A stretch of 64,000 bases of DNA. Origin: Bacillus zhangzhouensis. GTDB taxonomy: Bacteria; Bacillota; Bacilli; Bacillales; Bacillaceae. The stretch spans positions 186,001 through 250,000 of the forward strand of contig NZ_JOTP01000003.1 of the NCBI RefSeq assembly GCF_000715205.1. The letters run 5' to 3'. Position 1 is the stretch's first letter. Every line of letters begins with the position of its first letter. A program made the translations under genes and the position numbers. Positions 18,445-27,438 of the stretch are shown one piece after another. The notes beneath the pieces were generated by a model. The model was not told where the DNA came from and made no database searches. It saw nothing but the letters and a program-made list of their open reading frames with translations.

Positions 18445-19127
18445 TTTGCCCAATTTGTGAGGGGCATTTTGTGGCTGCTTTTACATGGAAATCATTACTT
18501 CTATCAAATGATGATATCTTCTGTATAGCATGTAAGGATCACCTAGTGAAGATTCATCACACTATTTGTCCAAAATGTGGAAGAGAACAGTCAAATAACC
18601 AATTGTGTCGGGACTGTTCACGATGGAATGAACGGCCCGATTTTTCTGACGTTCTCGTGAAAAATAGGTCTGTCTATGCTTACAACGACTTTATGAAAGG
18701 CGTCCTTGCTCGATTTAAATTTCGAGGTGATACTGCTTTAGCTGAGCTGTTTAAAAGAGATATACGAGCAGTGTTTAAGCGTTCTTTTTCTATTAAAGAA
18801 CCTGTGCTGATTCCAATCCCTTTAAGTAAAGAAAGGTTAAAGGAAAGAGGGTTTAATCAATCCGCCTTACTAGCTTCTTTGATTGGTATGCCTGTACTGC
18901 ACCCACTCGTTAAAATTCATCAAAGTAAGCAGTCCAAGAAAAGTAAAAATGAACGTCTAGATCAAAAGGGATTGTTCCAATTAAAGCAGTCAGATGCAAT
19001 CCTTCAAAAGGATATTGTATTAATTGATGATATCTATACCACTGGGGCGACCATCTATGATGCGGCAAAAATTTTAAAAGACGCAGGTGCCAAAAGTGTT
19101 TCCTCTTTTACGTTGATACGTAGTTAA
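18441..19127 (+). CDS. comFC: ComFC, phosphoribosyltransferase-like competence protein
   Basis: 228 residues. N-terminal cysteine pairs (CPIC...CIAC, CPKCG...CRDC) form a zinc ribbon; the C-terminal PRTase fold carries VLIDDIYTTGATI, the PRPP-binding loop. Needed for efficient transformation and thought to work with ComFA. Starts with TTG inside the TTGA overlap with comFB; RBS AAGGAG. Confidence 0.93.
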   Translation: MICPICEGHFVAAFTWKSLLLSNDDIFCIACKDHLVKIHHTICPKCGREQSNNQLCRDCSRWNERPDFSDVLVKNRSVYAYNDFMKGVLARFKFRGDTALAELFKRDIRAVFKRSFSIKEPVLIPIPLSKERLKERGFNQSALLASLIGMPVLHPLVKIHQSKQSKKSKNERLDQKGLFQLKQSDAILQKDIVLIDDIYTTGATIYDAAKILKDAGAKSVSSFTLIRS

Positions 19128-19150
19128 AAATCATGATAATTAACCGATAA
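19125..19150 (+). promoter_or_regulatory. Sigma-D promoter upstream of yvyF
   Basis: TAAA (19125-19128), 14 bases, ACCGATAA (19143-19150); consensus is TAAA-N15-GCCGATAA. Lies between comFC and yvyF. Confidence 0.7.
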
Positions 19151-19183
19151 TAAGAAAAGAAAATAACGTAAGGGGTTTTGGTT

Positions 19184-19603
19184 ATGAATCAATTGGCAAA
19201 CTGTCCACAATGTAATCAGTTATTTTTAAAAACCACCATCCAAACGGTTTGTAACAAATGCTTTGAAGAAGAAGAACGTTCTTTTGATATCGTTTATAAA
19301 TTTTTGCGGAAGCAAAGTAACAGACAATCAACCATTGCTGAAATAGTAGATGCAACAGATGTTGATGAAGAATTAATTTTGAAATTTATCCGTTTGAAAA
19401 GGCTTCAAATTAGTCAATTTCCGAATATCAACTATCCTTGTGAAAGATGCGGCCAACCGATCAGGAAAAACAAGCTGTGCAGCCAATGTGAACAGGATAT
19501 TCATTCGCAAATCAGCCAAATGAACCAGGAAGAGGAGCGTAAAAAGGAGATTGAATCTAGGAAAAAAGACACCTATTATGCCATTCATCCTAAAAACGAC
19601 TGA
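19184..19603 (+). CDS. yvyF: YvyF, flagellar-operon zinc-finger protein
   Basis: 139-residue protein encoded ahead of flgM in Bacillus, annotated in this family as a TIGR03826/YvyF flagellar-operon protein. Two cysteine clusters, CPQC...CNKC at the N terminus and CERCG...CSQC at about residue 85-105, suggest zinc ribbons flanking a winged-helix-like segment; the C terminus is charged and helical. Start ATG 19184. Confidence 0.85.
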   Translation: MNQLANCPQCNQLFLKTTIQTVCNKCFEEEERSFDIVYKFLRKQSNRQSTIAEIVDATDVDEELILKFIRLKRLQISQFPNINYPCERCGQPIRKNKLCSQCEQDIHSQISQMNQEEERKKEIESRKKDTYYAIHPKND

Positions 19604-19608
19604 TTCCC

Positions 19609-19635
19609 TAAACTAAGTTGCAGTTTGGTCGATAA
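19609..19635 (+). promoter_or_regulatory. Sigma-D promoter of flgM
   Basis: TAAA (19609-19612), exactly 15 bases, GTCGATAA (19628-19635); one mismatch to the -10 consensus. Makes flgM part of its own sigma's regulon, a negative feedback loop. Confidence 0.8.
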
Positions 19636-19682
19636 AATGGATAGAATCAAGACAGACTGTAACGGAAAGCGAGAGGAATCCC

Positions 19683-19946
19683 GTGAAAATTAATCGATAT
19701 GGAACACAACCAGTAAATCCTTACAAGAAAACATATGAGAAACAAACGTTGCAATCGAATCAAGCAAAATCAACTGATAAAGTCGAAATTTCTAAAAAGG
19801 CAATCGAAATGCAAAAGGTGCCGAATTTAATGAAAGAACGTCAAGATAAAATAGACCAACTTAAAAAAAGCATTGAAGCCGGAACATATCAGGTAGATAC
19901 AAAAGGTATTGCAGATAAAATGCTGAATTTTTATAAACAACAATAA
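19683..19946 (+). CDS. flgM: FlgM, anti-sigma-D factor
   Basis: 87 residues, no membrane segment, largely disordered N terminus (INRYGTQPVNPYKK) and a helical C terminus. Binds sigma-D and blocks late flagellar transcription until the hook-basal body is complete. Starts with GTG; GAGAGG lies 6 bases upstream. Behind a sigma-D promoter. Confidence 0.92.
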   Translation: MKINRYGTQPVNPYKKTYEKQTLQSNQAKSTDKVEISKKAIEMQKVPNLMKERQDKIDQLKKSIEAGTYQVDTKGIADKMLNFYKQQ

Positions 19947-19963
19947 CAAAAGGAGTAGCGTGA

Positions 19964-20446
19964 ATGTCAGTTAAAATAATTATTGAAGAGCTGCATCGTC
20001 TCTATGGATTACATGAACAGCTTCTAAAGCTGTCTAAGGATAAAACAGAAATGCTGAAAAGCAATGAGATCGATGCTCTTTCAGAGGTTCTGAATTTAGA
20101 GCAAAAATATATTCAGGCCATTTCTCAATTAGAAGAAAAGCGTATTGAAGCTACAGTTCAATTTTTACAAAGTGATCAACCGCCGACAATCACCGCATGT
20201 ATCGAAAAGGCTGAAGGTACGGATCAAGAAGAGCTCATTTCGTTATATGAGAAACTAAATAACATCATGGTGGAATTGAAAGATGTAAATGAACTAAACA
20301 AACAGCTCATTCAGCAGTCACTTCAATTTATTTCACTGACATTCGATCTCGTTAACCCTAATAAAGAACATATGAATTACGGACAAAATGGTCTTGAGAG
20401 TTCAAAGCCTAAACAGCATAGGGCTTTGTTTGATTCGAAGGCGTAA
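19964..20446 (+). CDS. flgN: FlgN, chaperone for FlgK/FlgL
   Basis: 160-residue, almost wholly helical coiled-coil protein (YvyG in B. subtilis). FlgN-family chaperones keep the hook-junction proteins unfolded and deliver them to the export gate. RBS AAAGGAG. Lies between flgM and flgK, 17 and 15 bases from its neighbours, as expected. Confidence 0.9.
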   Translation: MSVKIIIEELHRLYGLHEQLLKLSKDKTEMLKSNEIDALSEVLNLEQKYIQAISQLEEKRIEATVQFLQSDQPPTITACIEKAEGTDQEELISLYEKLNNIMVELKDVNELNKQLIQQSLQFISLTFDLVNPNKEHMNYGQNGLESSKPKQHRALFDSKA

Positions 20447-20461
20447 ACAAGGAGGATACCA

Positions 20462-21982
20462 ATGGGTTCTACATTCATGGGACTAGAAACGGCAAAAAGA
20501 GGAATCACAGCCCAACGTGCAGGGCTTTATGTCACATCAAACAACGTGTCCAATGCAAATACAGAGGGCTACTCAAGACAAAGAGTTACCTTTAAAGCAG
20601 ATAATCCTTACCCAGTAATTTCTGTTTATGATGGCAAGACGTACGGCCAAATGGGGACAGGAGTACAAGTTGGGACCGTTGAAAGAATTCGAGACAGCTT
20701 TTTAGATCTACAATACAGAGATCATAACAACAATTTGTCTTACTATTCAGCGAAGTCTGATGCCCTTTCACAAATGGAGGGGGTTATGAATGATTTGACA
20801 GATGAAGGCTTAAACAGAGCCTTTGATAATCTTTGGAAATCATTACAGGTCCTATCAGAATCGAAAAATGCTGATACTGCATCTGCACGTACAGTAGTTA
20901 AAACAAGTGCACAGGCTTTAGTAGACCAATTCCGTCTGCTCAATTCTTCTTTAACAACGATACAAAAGAATTTAAAAACAGAACTTGATTCAACAGCAAA
21001 AAATGTGAACACTCTTTTATCTCAAATAGATGAAGTGAACAAACAGATTGCAACGGTTGAGCCAAATGGATATCTTCCAAATGATCTTTATGATACGCGT
21101 GATGCGCTGGTCGATCAGTTATCCTCACTTGTTGATATTAAGGTGAGCTACAACCCATCTGGCGGAAATGCACTCAAAATTGCTGAAGGAACCGTCAACA
21201 TCGACATTATCGGTGCAAATGGACAATCTGCTGGGACGATTTTGAATGGCATTACCAACGAAAAGTCTGAACTGCAAATCTCCTATGATAATACGACTGG
21301 ACTTGTCAACTCACTTCAATTCGGAACAACAACCATTGCAGCAGATCAATTACAGGTGAATGGTAAAGTAAAAGCACTTGTTGAGGCGTATGGCTACATG
21401 TCAAATGGTGCTGAAAAAGGAATGTACCCAGACATGCTTGCAGAGCTAGATGAAGTAGCACAAGTATTCATGGATACATTTAACGACGTGCATAAGCAAG
21501 GGTACACGTTAAATGGGGCAAGCGGACAAGACTTTTTTGACATCGAGAATAACAATGATTTGAATAAAGGCTTGGCAGCTCGTATCAAAGTGAGTGATGT
21601 GATTTTAGCATCAACAGATAATATTGCCGCATCTCTCAATAGTACGAAGGGTGACGGTTCGAATGCTACGAAATTAGCCAATATTCAAGACTTGAAGCTG
21701 GCAATTGGTGGAAATACGACGACGATTCAGGATTACTACCAAAATGTCATTGCTGAAATGGGGATACAAGGGAAAAAGAACATGACGCTGGAAAGCAGTT
21801 CAGCGGCTCTTGTCAACTCAGCCAATGAACGCAGAATGTCGACTAGCGCTGTCTCCATCGATGAAGAAATGACGAATATGATCCAATTTCAGCATGCGTA
21901 TAATGCAGCGGCAAGAGTTGTGACATTACAAGATGAAATATTAGATAAAGTAATCAACGGCATGGGTGTCGTAGGAAGGTAG
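20462..21982 (+). CDS. flgK: FlgK, hook-filament junction protein 1
   Basis: 506 residues. N-terminal MGSTFMGLETAKRGI...SNNVSNANTEGYSRQRV is the flagellar rod/hook motif; the C-terminal helix (MIQFQHAYNAAARVVTLQDEILDKVING) pairs with it. Exported by the flagellar type III apparatus and forms the first junction ring. RBS AAGGAGGA. No truncation. Confidence 0.96.
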   Translation: MGSTFMGLETAKRGITAQRAGLYVTSNNVSNANTEGYSRQRVTFKADNPYPVISVYDGKTYGQMGTGVQVGTVERIRDSFLDLQYRDHNNNLSYYSAKSDALSQMEGVMNDLTDEGLNRAFDNLWKSLQVLSESKNADTASARTVVKTSAQALVDQFRLLNSSLTTIQKNLKTELDSTAKNVNTLLSQIDEVNKQIATVEPNGYLPNDLYDTRDALVDQLSSLVDIKVSYNPSGGNALKIAEGTVNIDIIGANGQSAGTILNGITNEKSELQISYDNTTGLVNSLQFGTTTIAADQLQVNGKVKALVEAYGYMSNGAEKGMYPDMLAELDEVAQVFMDTFNDVHKQGYTLNGASGQDFFDIENNNDLNKGLAARIKVSDVILASTDNIAASLNSTKGDGSNATKLANIQDLKLAIGGNTTTIQDYYQNVIAEMGIQGKKNMTLESSSAALVNSANERRMSTSAVSIDEEMTNMIQFQHAYNAAARVVTLQDEILDKVINGMGVVGR

Positions 21983-21991
21983 GGATAACTG

Positions 21992-22903
21992 ATGCGAGTT
22001 ACGCAAGGTATGATTTCTCAAAACTCACTTCGCAATATTAGTAAAAGTTATGAAAAACTTTCTAAAATAAATGAGCAGGCACAAACAGGAAAACGTTTCA
22101 CGAAAACGTCTGATGATCCTGTTGCAGCAGTCAAAAGCCTTCAATATAGTACAGCAATGTTTCGAAATGAACAATATCAGAAAAACTTAAATGAAGCACA
22201 AAACTGGATTGATACATCTGAAACAAGTGTCACTGAAATCATTGATATTATGTCAAATATTCGAGACAAAGTGCTTGATGCGGCGAATGGAACAAAGCAG
22301 CCCGAAGATTTAGAGGCTATCGGAGTGGAAATTGGTCAGATGAAGAAACAAATCATTGATGCAATGAATACTCAGATGTTAGGTAAGTTCGTATTTAATG
22401 GAACAAATACAAATGTAAAACCAGTTGTAGAGAACGCAGACGGTACGTTTACATTTAACTTTGAAAACTATACAGATGCAAATTCCGTTAAATCGAACAT
22501 TTCTGATGGTATCACTTTAAATGTGAACTCAAATCCAATTTCAGCGTTTGGTGGACAGTCTGCCAGCGGTCAAAATGTCATTGAAATGCTGACGGATTTA
22601 GAAAACTCATTGAAAAATGGAACGTTCGCGAATTCTGATGATGCATTAGGAAGTATCGATCAGTTTAAAGAAGTGATGAGTGCAGAGCGCTCAGATCTTG
22701 GTGCCCGATCGAATCGGATTGACTTAGTAGGCAGTCGCTTGACTTCACAATTCGAAGTACTGAAAAATGCCAAATCAGATAATGAAGATGTAGAAAGTGA
22801 GAAAGCAATTATTGATCTTCTTCAACAAGAGGTTGTGAATAGAGCTGCTTTAGCAACGACAGCAAAAGTTATTCAGCCATCCCTTGTCGATTTCTTAAGA
22901 TAA
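21992..22903 (+). CDS. flgL: FlgL, hook-filament junction protein 3
   Basis: 303 residues. N terminus MRVTQGMISQNSLRNISKSYEKL and a C-terminal heptad helix have the flagellin-like fold of FlgL. It joins FlgK to the filament. Follows flgK by 9 bases. Confidence 0.95.
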   Translation: MRVTQGMISQNSLRNISKSYEKLSKINEQAQTGKRFTKTSDDPVAAVKSLQYSTAMFRNEQYQKNLNEAQNWIDTSETSVTEIIDIMSNIRDKVLDAANGTKQPEDLEAIGVEIGQMKKQIIDAMNTQMLGKFVFNGTNTNVKPVVENADGTFTFNFENYTDANSVKSNISDGITLNVNSNPISAFGGQSASGQNVIEMLTDLENSLKNGTFANSDDALGSIDQFKEVMSAERSDLGARSNRIDLVGSRLTSQFEVLKNAKSDNEDVESEKAIIDLLQQEVVNRAALATTAKVIQPSLVDFLR

Positions 22904-22904
22904 T

Positions 22905-22930
22905 AAAAAGCATCCGTTGGGTGCTTTTTT
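22905..22930 (+). terminator. Terminator after flgL, inside the operon
   Basis: AAAAGCATCC / GGGTGCTTTT stem with a three-base loop and six T. It separates flgL from yviE and may reduce rather than stop transcription. Confidence 0.8.
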
Positions 22931-22949
22931 GCATCGTGGAGGTGAACTT

Positions 22950-23528
22950 ATGCAAATCCCTAGATTGTTAATGCAACAAACCTATGCAAAGCTGCAAATG
23001 TCGACGACTCCATCTAGACAAGAAGTAGAGCAGCCAAGAGCTGATCTTGAGATTCAGCAGCCAAGAGCTGTCATGAACATCACAAGAACACCTTCGAAAT
23101 TAACCATTGATCAAACAGAGGCATTTGCCGATATGGATATCAAGTCGATTTTTAGGCGTTCTGAGGAATGGGCAGCTGAGGGGAAACGTGCTATTGGCGA
23201 AGGAATGGGCCGAAGAGCGGAAGAAGGAAGCGAACTGATTAAGATTGAGGATGGTGGTAATGCCATTGCCGAGTTTGCCAAAATCAATGGCAGTCCTCCA
23301 GCGAAGCAATTCACCATCGGTGTGATTCCTTCATTCTTTAGTGTCAAAATTCACTATCAGCCATCCGAGGTTAAAATTGATATTGAGCCTCAAAAAGCTG
23401 TCATTGAGGCAACACCTCATAAACCGATCGTTAACTACCAGCAAGGTAAAGTAAATATTGATATGTTACAATACCCAGAATTAAAAATAGAAGTTGACGA
23501 AACGGGTCAAAATGGTGATAAGGTATAG
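22950..23528 (+). CDS. yviE: YviE, DUF6470 protein
   Basis: 192 residues, conserved between flgL and fliW in Bacillus, function unknown. Sequence is rich in short repeats of the type QPRADLEIQQPRAVMNI and later VKIDIEPQKAVIEATP, giving alternating beta-strand segments; no signal peptide or membrane helix. RBS GGAGGTG before ATG 22950. Confidence 0.85.
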   Translation: MQIPRLLMQQTYAKLQMSTTPSRQEVEQPRADLEIQQPRAVMNITRTPSKLTIDQTEAFADMDIKSIFRRSEEWAAEGKRAIGEGMGRRAEEGSELIKIEDGGNAIAEFAKINGSPPAKQFTIGVIPSFFSVKIHYQPSEVKIDIEPQKAVIEATPHKPIVNYQQGKVNIDMLQYPELKIEVDETGQNGDKV

Positions 23529-23556
23529 TTAAGAAAAACGAAAAAGGTCGTGAATT

Positions 23557-23991
23557 ATGATCATTCAAACAAAATACCATGGCGAAGTGACAATTAAAGA
23601 GGAGCAAATCATCAACTTCTCTAATGGGATACCAGGATTTCTGGATCAAAAACAGTTTGTCATTTTGCCTTTATCAGAAGAGTCTCCATTTTTAGTTCTT
23701 CAATCATTGAAAAACGCAGAATTAGGCTTTATCGTCAGCAGCCCATTTTTATTCTTCAATCAATACGAATTTGATTTGGACGAGACGGTTGTAGACATTC
23801 TGGCAGTAGAAGATGCCAATGATGTGGAAGTAATGGTTATATTAACAATGGAATCCTCTATTGAAAAAACGACAGCCAATTTAAGAGCGCCTATCATTGT
23901 GAACCGGAAAAACATGAAAGCCAAGCAGGTGATTTTGCATGATTCAGCCTATCATACAAAACATTTGTTAGAGGTGGCATCCTCATGTTAG
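23557..23991 (+). CDS. fliW: FliW, flagellar assembly factor and CsrA antagonist
   Basis: 144 residues; FliW fold with [14 protein letters not shown] and the [20 protein letters not shown] segment. In B. subtilis it binds either flagellin (Hag) or CsrA, linking flagellin export to hag translation. The stop overlaps csrA by seven bases. Its usual partner gene hag is not present next to csrA here. Confidence 0.95.
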   Translation: MIIQTKYHGEVTIKEEQIINFSNGIPGFLDQKQFVILPLSEESPFLVLQSLKNAELGFIVSSPFLFFNQYEFDLDETVVDILAVEDANDVEVMVILTMESSIEKTTANLRAPIIVNRKNMKAKQVILHDSAYHTKHLLEVASSC

Positions 23992-24209
23992 TGCTGTCTC
24001 GTAAATTAAACCAGTCGATTCAAATAGGTGATGATATTGAAGTCAAGATTATATCAATCGAAGGCGATCAAGTGAAAGTCGGGATTGAGGCTCCTAAGCA
24101 CATCGATATTCATAGGAAGGAAGTTTACCTGTCTATTCAAGAAGAGAACAATCGTGCTGCGAGCTTGTCCTTAGATCTTCTTTCTCAATTATCCTCACAA
24201 AAAAAGTGA
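23985..24209 (+). CDS. csrA: CsrA, RNA-binding translational regulator
   Basis: 74 residues, [22 protein letters not shown] core and [19 protein letters not shown]-binding edge. In B. subtilis CsrA represses hag translation by covering its ribosome site. Starts inside fliW; ends inside the stem of a terminator. Confidence 0.97.
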   Translation: MLVLSRKLNQSIQIGDDIEVKIISIEGDQVKVGIEAPKHIDIHRKEVYLSIQEENNRAASLSLDLLSQLSSQKK

Positions 24210-24217
24210 GGATTTTT
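24191..24217 (+). terminator. Terminator overlapping the csrA stop
   Basis: ATCCTCAC / GTGAGGAT stem with an A-rich loop and a T-run. In B. subtilis the gene hag would come after it; here only 145 bases separate it from flaG. Confidence 0.9.
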
Positions 24218-24305
24218 GTATCTGGTTCAGCTATCCTTCTCCACGTTTCTGTGTGGATGTTCACCATCTATATGAAACTTTAACAAATCGGTCCATCTAT
24301 ATTTA

Positions 24306-24331
24306 ATTTGAAAATTCAAAGCCGATATAAA
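24306..24331 (+). promoter_or_regulatory. Sigma-D promoter of flaG-fliDST
   Basis: A perfect GCCGATAT -10 lies just upstream of flaG, preceded by TTAA with 14 bases (or TTTA with 15 bases) between. Drives the filament-cap operon. Confidence 0.75.
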
Positions 24332-24362
24332 AGGTAGATTAAAGCACAGGAGCTGAATAACT

Positions 24363-24704
24363 ATGTCTGTTGGTAAGTTGACATCACTTGAGCCAATTAT
24401 CGATGCGTTTCAAACCCGTGTTTCTAATAATCAGAATGGCAATGTAAACTCTGAATCACAAGCAAATGGCAAGGTTGTTTCAAAAGAAGAAATTGAAAAA
24501 ACGCTTCAAGGAGCAAATAAGCTCATTGAACCTACTCAATTTCATCTTCAATTCGAATTACATGAAAAACTCAATGAATATTATGTCAAAGTCGTAGATA
24601 ACCAAACAGAAGAAGTCATTAGAGAAATTCCTTCCAAGGAATGGCTCGATTTTTATGCGGCAATGACAGAGATTGTCGGTTTATTTGTAGATAAAAGAAT
24701 GTAA
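24363..24704 (+). CDS. flaG: FlaG-family protein (YvyC)
   Basis: 113 residues. Disordered N terminus with Asn/Gln/Ser, then the FlaG domain (FELHEKLNEYYVKVVDNQTEEVIREIPSKEW). FlaG proteins are thought to modulate filament length. First gene of flaG-fliD-fliS-fliT. RBS AGGAG sits in ACAGGAG, which also resembles a CsrA site. Confidence 0.9.
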   Translation: MSVGKLTSLEPIIDAFQTRVSNNQNGNVNSESQANGKVVSKEEIEKTLQGANKLIEPTQFHLQFELHEKLNEYYVKVVDNQTEEVIREIPSKEWLDFYAAMTEIVGLFVDKRM

Positions 24705-24724
24705 TTGAAGGGAGAACATAAACA

Positions 24725-26251
24725 ATGGTTAATCGAATTACTGGATTTTCAAATGTGTTTGATATTGATGAAATCGTCTCAAAGCTGATGAAAACTGAAC
24801 AAGTACCACTTGATAAAATGACACGTCAGAAACAAACGCTAGAATGGCAAAGAGACAGCTATCGCGAGGTTAATTCGAAAGTCAAAGAATTAGATGATTT
24901 GATTAACAGTTTAAACTTAACGCGTCCAAGTACATATGGCGCAAAAAAAGTGACCAGCTCAAATGAATCTGCTGTTACTGCAACTGGATCAACTGATGGA
25001 TCAACAAATGCTACTTCTGGCTCAATCCATGTAACCCAACTTGCAACAGCTTCCGTCTTCAAATCGTCTGGAACTTCTGGATATACACCAGCTAATGGCA
25101 CGTTTACATTTGAGGTGACGACACCAGATTCTACAAAACCAAAAACAGTGACCATTAATACCACTGATACAGATACCCTTGATTCAATCGTGAAACAATT
25201 GAACAACTCTCAACTAGGTGTCACGGCTTATAAAGGCCAAATTTTTGATGGGACCAACTACGTGGATACGATTGCTCTCACTTCCCGTACGACCGGTGAA
25301 GGTGTCAGTATTAAAGCAGCTGATGGTAATTCTGCTTCATTTTTAACGCAATTAGGCTTCCAAGTAGATGGAGATAACAAATTAGTTGCGACAACGCAAG
25401 GGCAGAAAGCACAATACGAAATTAACGGCCTTAAGATGGAAAATAACAATAATACGTTCACACAGGCTGGTATTACGTACGAGCTTAAAGGTACAACCGA
25501 TAAGCCTGTCAGCTTAAACGTTTCAACAGATGTGGATACAATCTTTGATAAGATTAAACAATTTGTTGATAAATACAATGAGCTCGTTGAGCAGATTAAT
25601 GGTAAAGTCAATGAAAAAAGAAACAGAGACTATCAACCATTAACAGCAGAAGAGAAAAAAGGGATGTCTGACAAAGAAGTGGAGCTATGGGAAACGACCG
25701 CGAAGTCTGGCTTGCTGAGAAGTGATTCCATTTTACGATCTGGTGCCTCTAAAATAAGAAGTGATTTTTATGCTGATATTACGACAAGTGATGCGAATAA
25801 AATTCACATCACACAAATCGGAATTACCACTTCAGATAAATATAAAGATGGCGGAAAGCTTGTAATTGATGAAAAGAAACTAAAAGAAGCCATTGAAGCA
25901 GATCCACAGAAGGTCAGTCAAATGTTCATCTCGGGTAGTTTAAATGTGGATTCAAAAGATAAAGACAAAGCGCAGCAGCAATATAAAGAACAAGGAATCA
26001 TTCATCGTGTCAAAAATTCCTTATCAGCCTTCTCGAAGAGCATTCAAACAAAGGCTGGTAGCACAACGATGGAATTAAAGGAATATGGACTTGGTAAGGA
26101 CCTTGATTCTTTGGGCAAACGAATGAGTACGTTCCAAGACCGTTTGAAGCTGGTTGAAGCCCGTTACTATACAAAGTTTAACGCCATGGATAGTGCAATT
26201 CAAAAGCTAAACAACCAATCTGGCTACCTTTCTCAACTGCTTGGACAATAA
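24725..26251 (+). CDS. fliD: FliD, flagellar filament cap
   Basis: 508 residues. N-terminal FliD_N domain (FDIDEIVSKLMKTEQVPLDKM) and C-terminal FliD_C (LVEARYYTKFNAMDSAIQKLNNQSGYL). The middle is Thr/Ser-rich beta domains. Caps the filament and guides flagellin folding. RBS GAAGGGAG. Confidence 0.96.
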   Translation: MVNRITGFSNVFDIDEIVSKLMKTEQVPLDKMTRQKQTLEWQRDSYREVNSKVKELDDLINSLNLTRPSTYGAKKVTSSNESAVTATGSTDGSTNATSGSIHVTQLATASVFKSSGTSGYTPANGTFTFEVTTPDSTKPKTVTINTTDTDTLDSIVKQLNNSQLGVTAYKGQIFDGTNYVDTIALTSRTTGEGVSIKAADGNSASFLTQLGFQVDGDNKLVATTQGQKAQYEINGLKMENNNNTFTQAGITYELKGTTDKPVSLNVSTDVDTIFDKIKQFVDKYNELVEQINGKVNEKRNRDYQPLTAEEKKGMSDKEVELWETTAKSGLLRSDSILRSGASKIRSDFYADITTSDANKIHITQIGITTSDKYKDGGKLVIDEKKLKEAIEADPQKVSQMFISGSLNVDSKDKDKAQQQYKEQGIIHRVKNSLSAFSKSIQTKAGSTTMELKEYGLGKDLDSLGKRMSTFQDRLKLVEARYYTKFNAMDSAIQKLNNQSGYLSQLLGQ

Positions 26252-26268
26252 TTGGAGGTTTATAACAT

Positions 26269-26673
26269 ATGGCAATACAGAACCCTTATGCCGCCTATCA
26301 GAAAAATTCTATTGAGACTGCAACACCTGCCGAGTTGACGCTTATGCTTTATGAAGGATGTTTAAAGTTCATCAGACTAGCGAAGTATGCCATTCAAAAA
26401 GAGGATGCGGAAACGAGAAACTTGAATCTGAAAAAGGCTCAAAACATCATCCAAGAATTAAATGTCACCTTAAATCGTTCTTATGATGTATCAAAGAGTA
26501 TGGCAAGTATGTATGATTACATCTATCGCAGACTCATAGAGGCCAACCTTCAAAATGACGAAGAGATGTTGAATGAAGTGGAGCAATACGTGACCGATTT
26601 CCGAGATGCTTGGAAGGAAGTCATTCAAACGGATCGAAAAGGCCGCCACCACTCTATTGGGGGATCTCTATGA
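26269..26673 (+). CDS. fliS: FliS, flagellin export chaperone
   Basis: 134 residues, helical bundle: [20 protein letters not shown] and [11 protein letters not shown] are the family marks. Binds the C terminus of flagellin for export. Its presence implies a flagellin gene elsewhere in the genome. Stop overlaps the fliT start (ATGA). Confidence 0.96.
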   Translation: MAIQNPYAAYQKNSIETATPAELTLMLYEGCLKFIRLAKYAIQKEDAETRNLNLKKAQNIIQELNVTLNRSYDVSKSMASMYDYIYRRLIEANLQNDEEMLNEVEQYVTDFRDAWKEVIQTDRKGRHHSIGGSL

Positions 26674-27011
26674 GTATTGTTGACCAGCTGCATGACCAAA
26701 CTTTAAAAATGGCAGCCGAAATATCGGCAAATCCACAAAGTGAAACGCTGGTTGAAGACTTTGACGCCTTTTTAATTGAGAGAGACGAATTAATGAGAGA
26801 GATACAGCATGAGCTGTCCGATCAAGAAAAAGAGAAGATCAAGGAAATCATTCAAACGGATCAGCAGATGGCGAAGCAATTAACGATTATCCAAAAAGGG
26901 ATAAGAGCAGATATTCAAGCCATTCAAAGAAAGAAAACGAAACAGCTGAATTATCAAAATCCATACCAGCCCTTAACGAGTGACGGCGTATACTACGATA
27001 AACGGAAATAA
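26670..27011 (+). CDS. fliT: FliT, FliD chaperone
   Basis: 113 residues, short helical coiled-coil protein with an [12 protein letters not shown] segment, ending the fliDST cluster. FliT-type proteins chaperone the cap protein FliD. Start ATG 26670 overlaps the fliS stop by four bases. Confidence 0.85.
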   Translation: MSIVDQLHDQTLKMAAEISANPQSETLVEDFDAFLIERDELMREIQHELSDQEKEKIKEIIQTDQQMAKQLTIIQKGIRADIQAIQRKKTKQLNYQNPYQPLTSDGVYYDKRK

Positions 27012-27024
27012 ATAGGTGAGACCT

Positions 27025-27405
27025 GTGGCGTATCGTTCAGATGACTATATTTTATTAACCACATATTATGAACTTCTTTATACGATAGAAGAGAGTCTAA
27101 AATATTTAGATGAAATTGAGAAGGACTTTGCTAAAACGGAGGGGGATCGGATCTTTAATGATCTGATCCATGCCTTTTTTCATTTAGAGACAACACATCC
27201 CCTTCTGCTTTCAATTATTGAAAATGAGCACTTTGCTAAGACGATTCGTTCGTTTGATCAAATATTTTTAAGTTTCGATATACTAGCTTTCTATACATTC
27301 CCTTCAAATCACTTCCAATCATTCCTGACATCATATTTTATACCTGAATATAGAAAGTGGATGGATGAAATACATGCCTGTATGAGGCCGTATGTCATTC
27401 ATTAA
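27025..27405 (+). CDS. Unrecognised small protein after fliT
   Basis: 126 residues, not recognised. GTG at 27025 with AGGTGAG upstream is the likely start (GTG 27016 also in frame). No signal peptide or clear membrane helix. Helical, unusually rich in Phe, Tyr, His and acidic residues (TTYYELLYTIEESLKYLDEIE, then FFHLETTHPLL and FDILAFYTFPSNHF). It lies 13 bases after fliT and 33 before a chemotaxis receptor, so it is probably transcribed with the filament-cap operon. Not part of the B. subtilis locus as I know it, where yvyD (hpf) follows fliT. Confidence 0.75.
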   Translation: MAYRSDDYILLTTYYELLYTIEESLKYLDEIEKDFAKTEGDRIFNDLIHAFFHLETTHPLLLSIIENEHFAKTIRSFDQIFLSFDILAFYTFPSNHFQSFLTSYFIPEYRKWMDEIHACMRPYVIH

Positions 27406-27438
27406 TTTTTGTTCAATTCAGACCATTCGGAGGAAATT

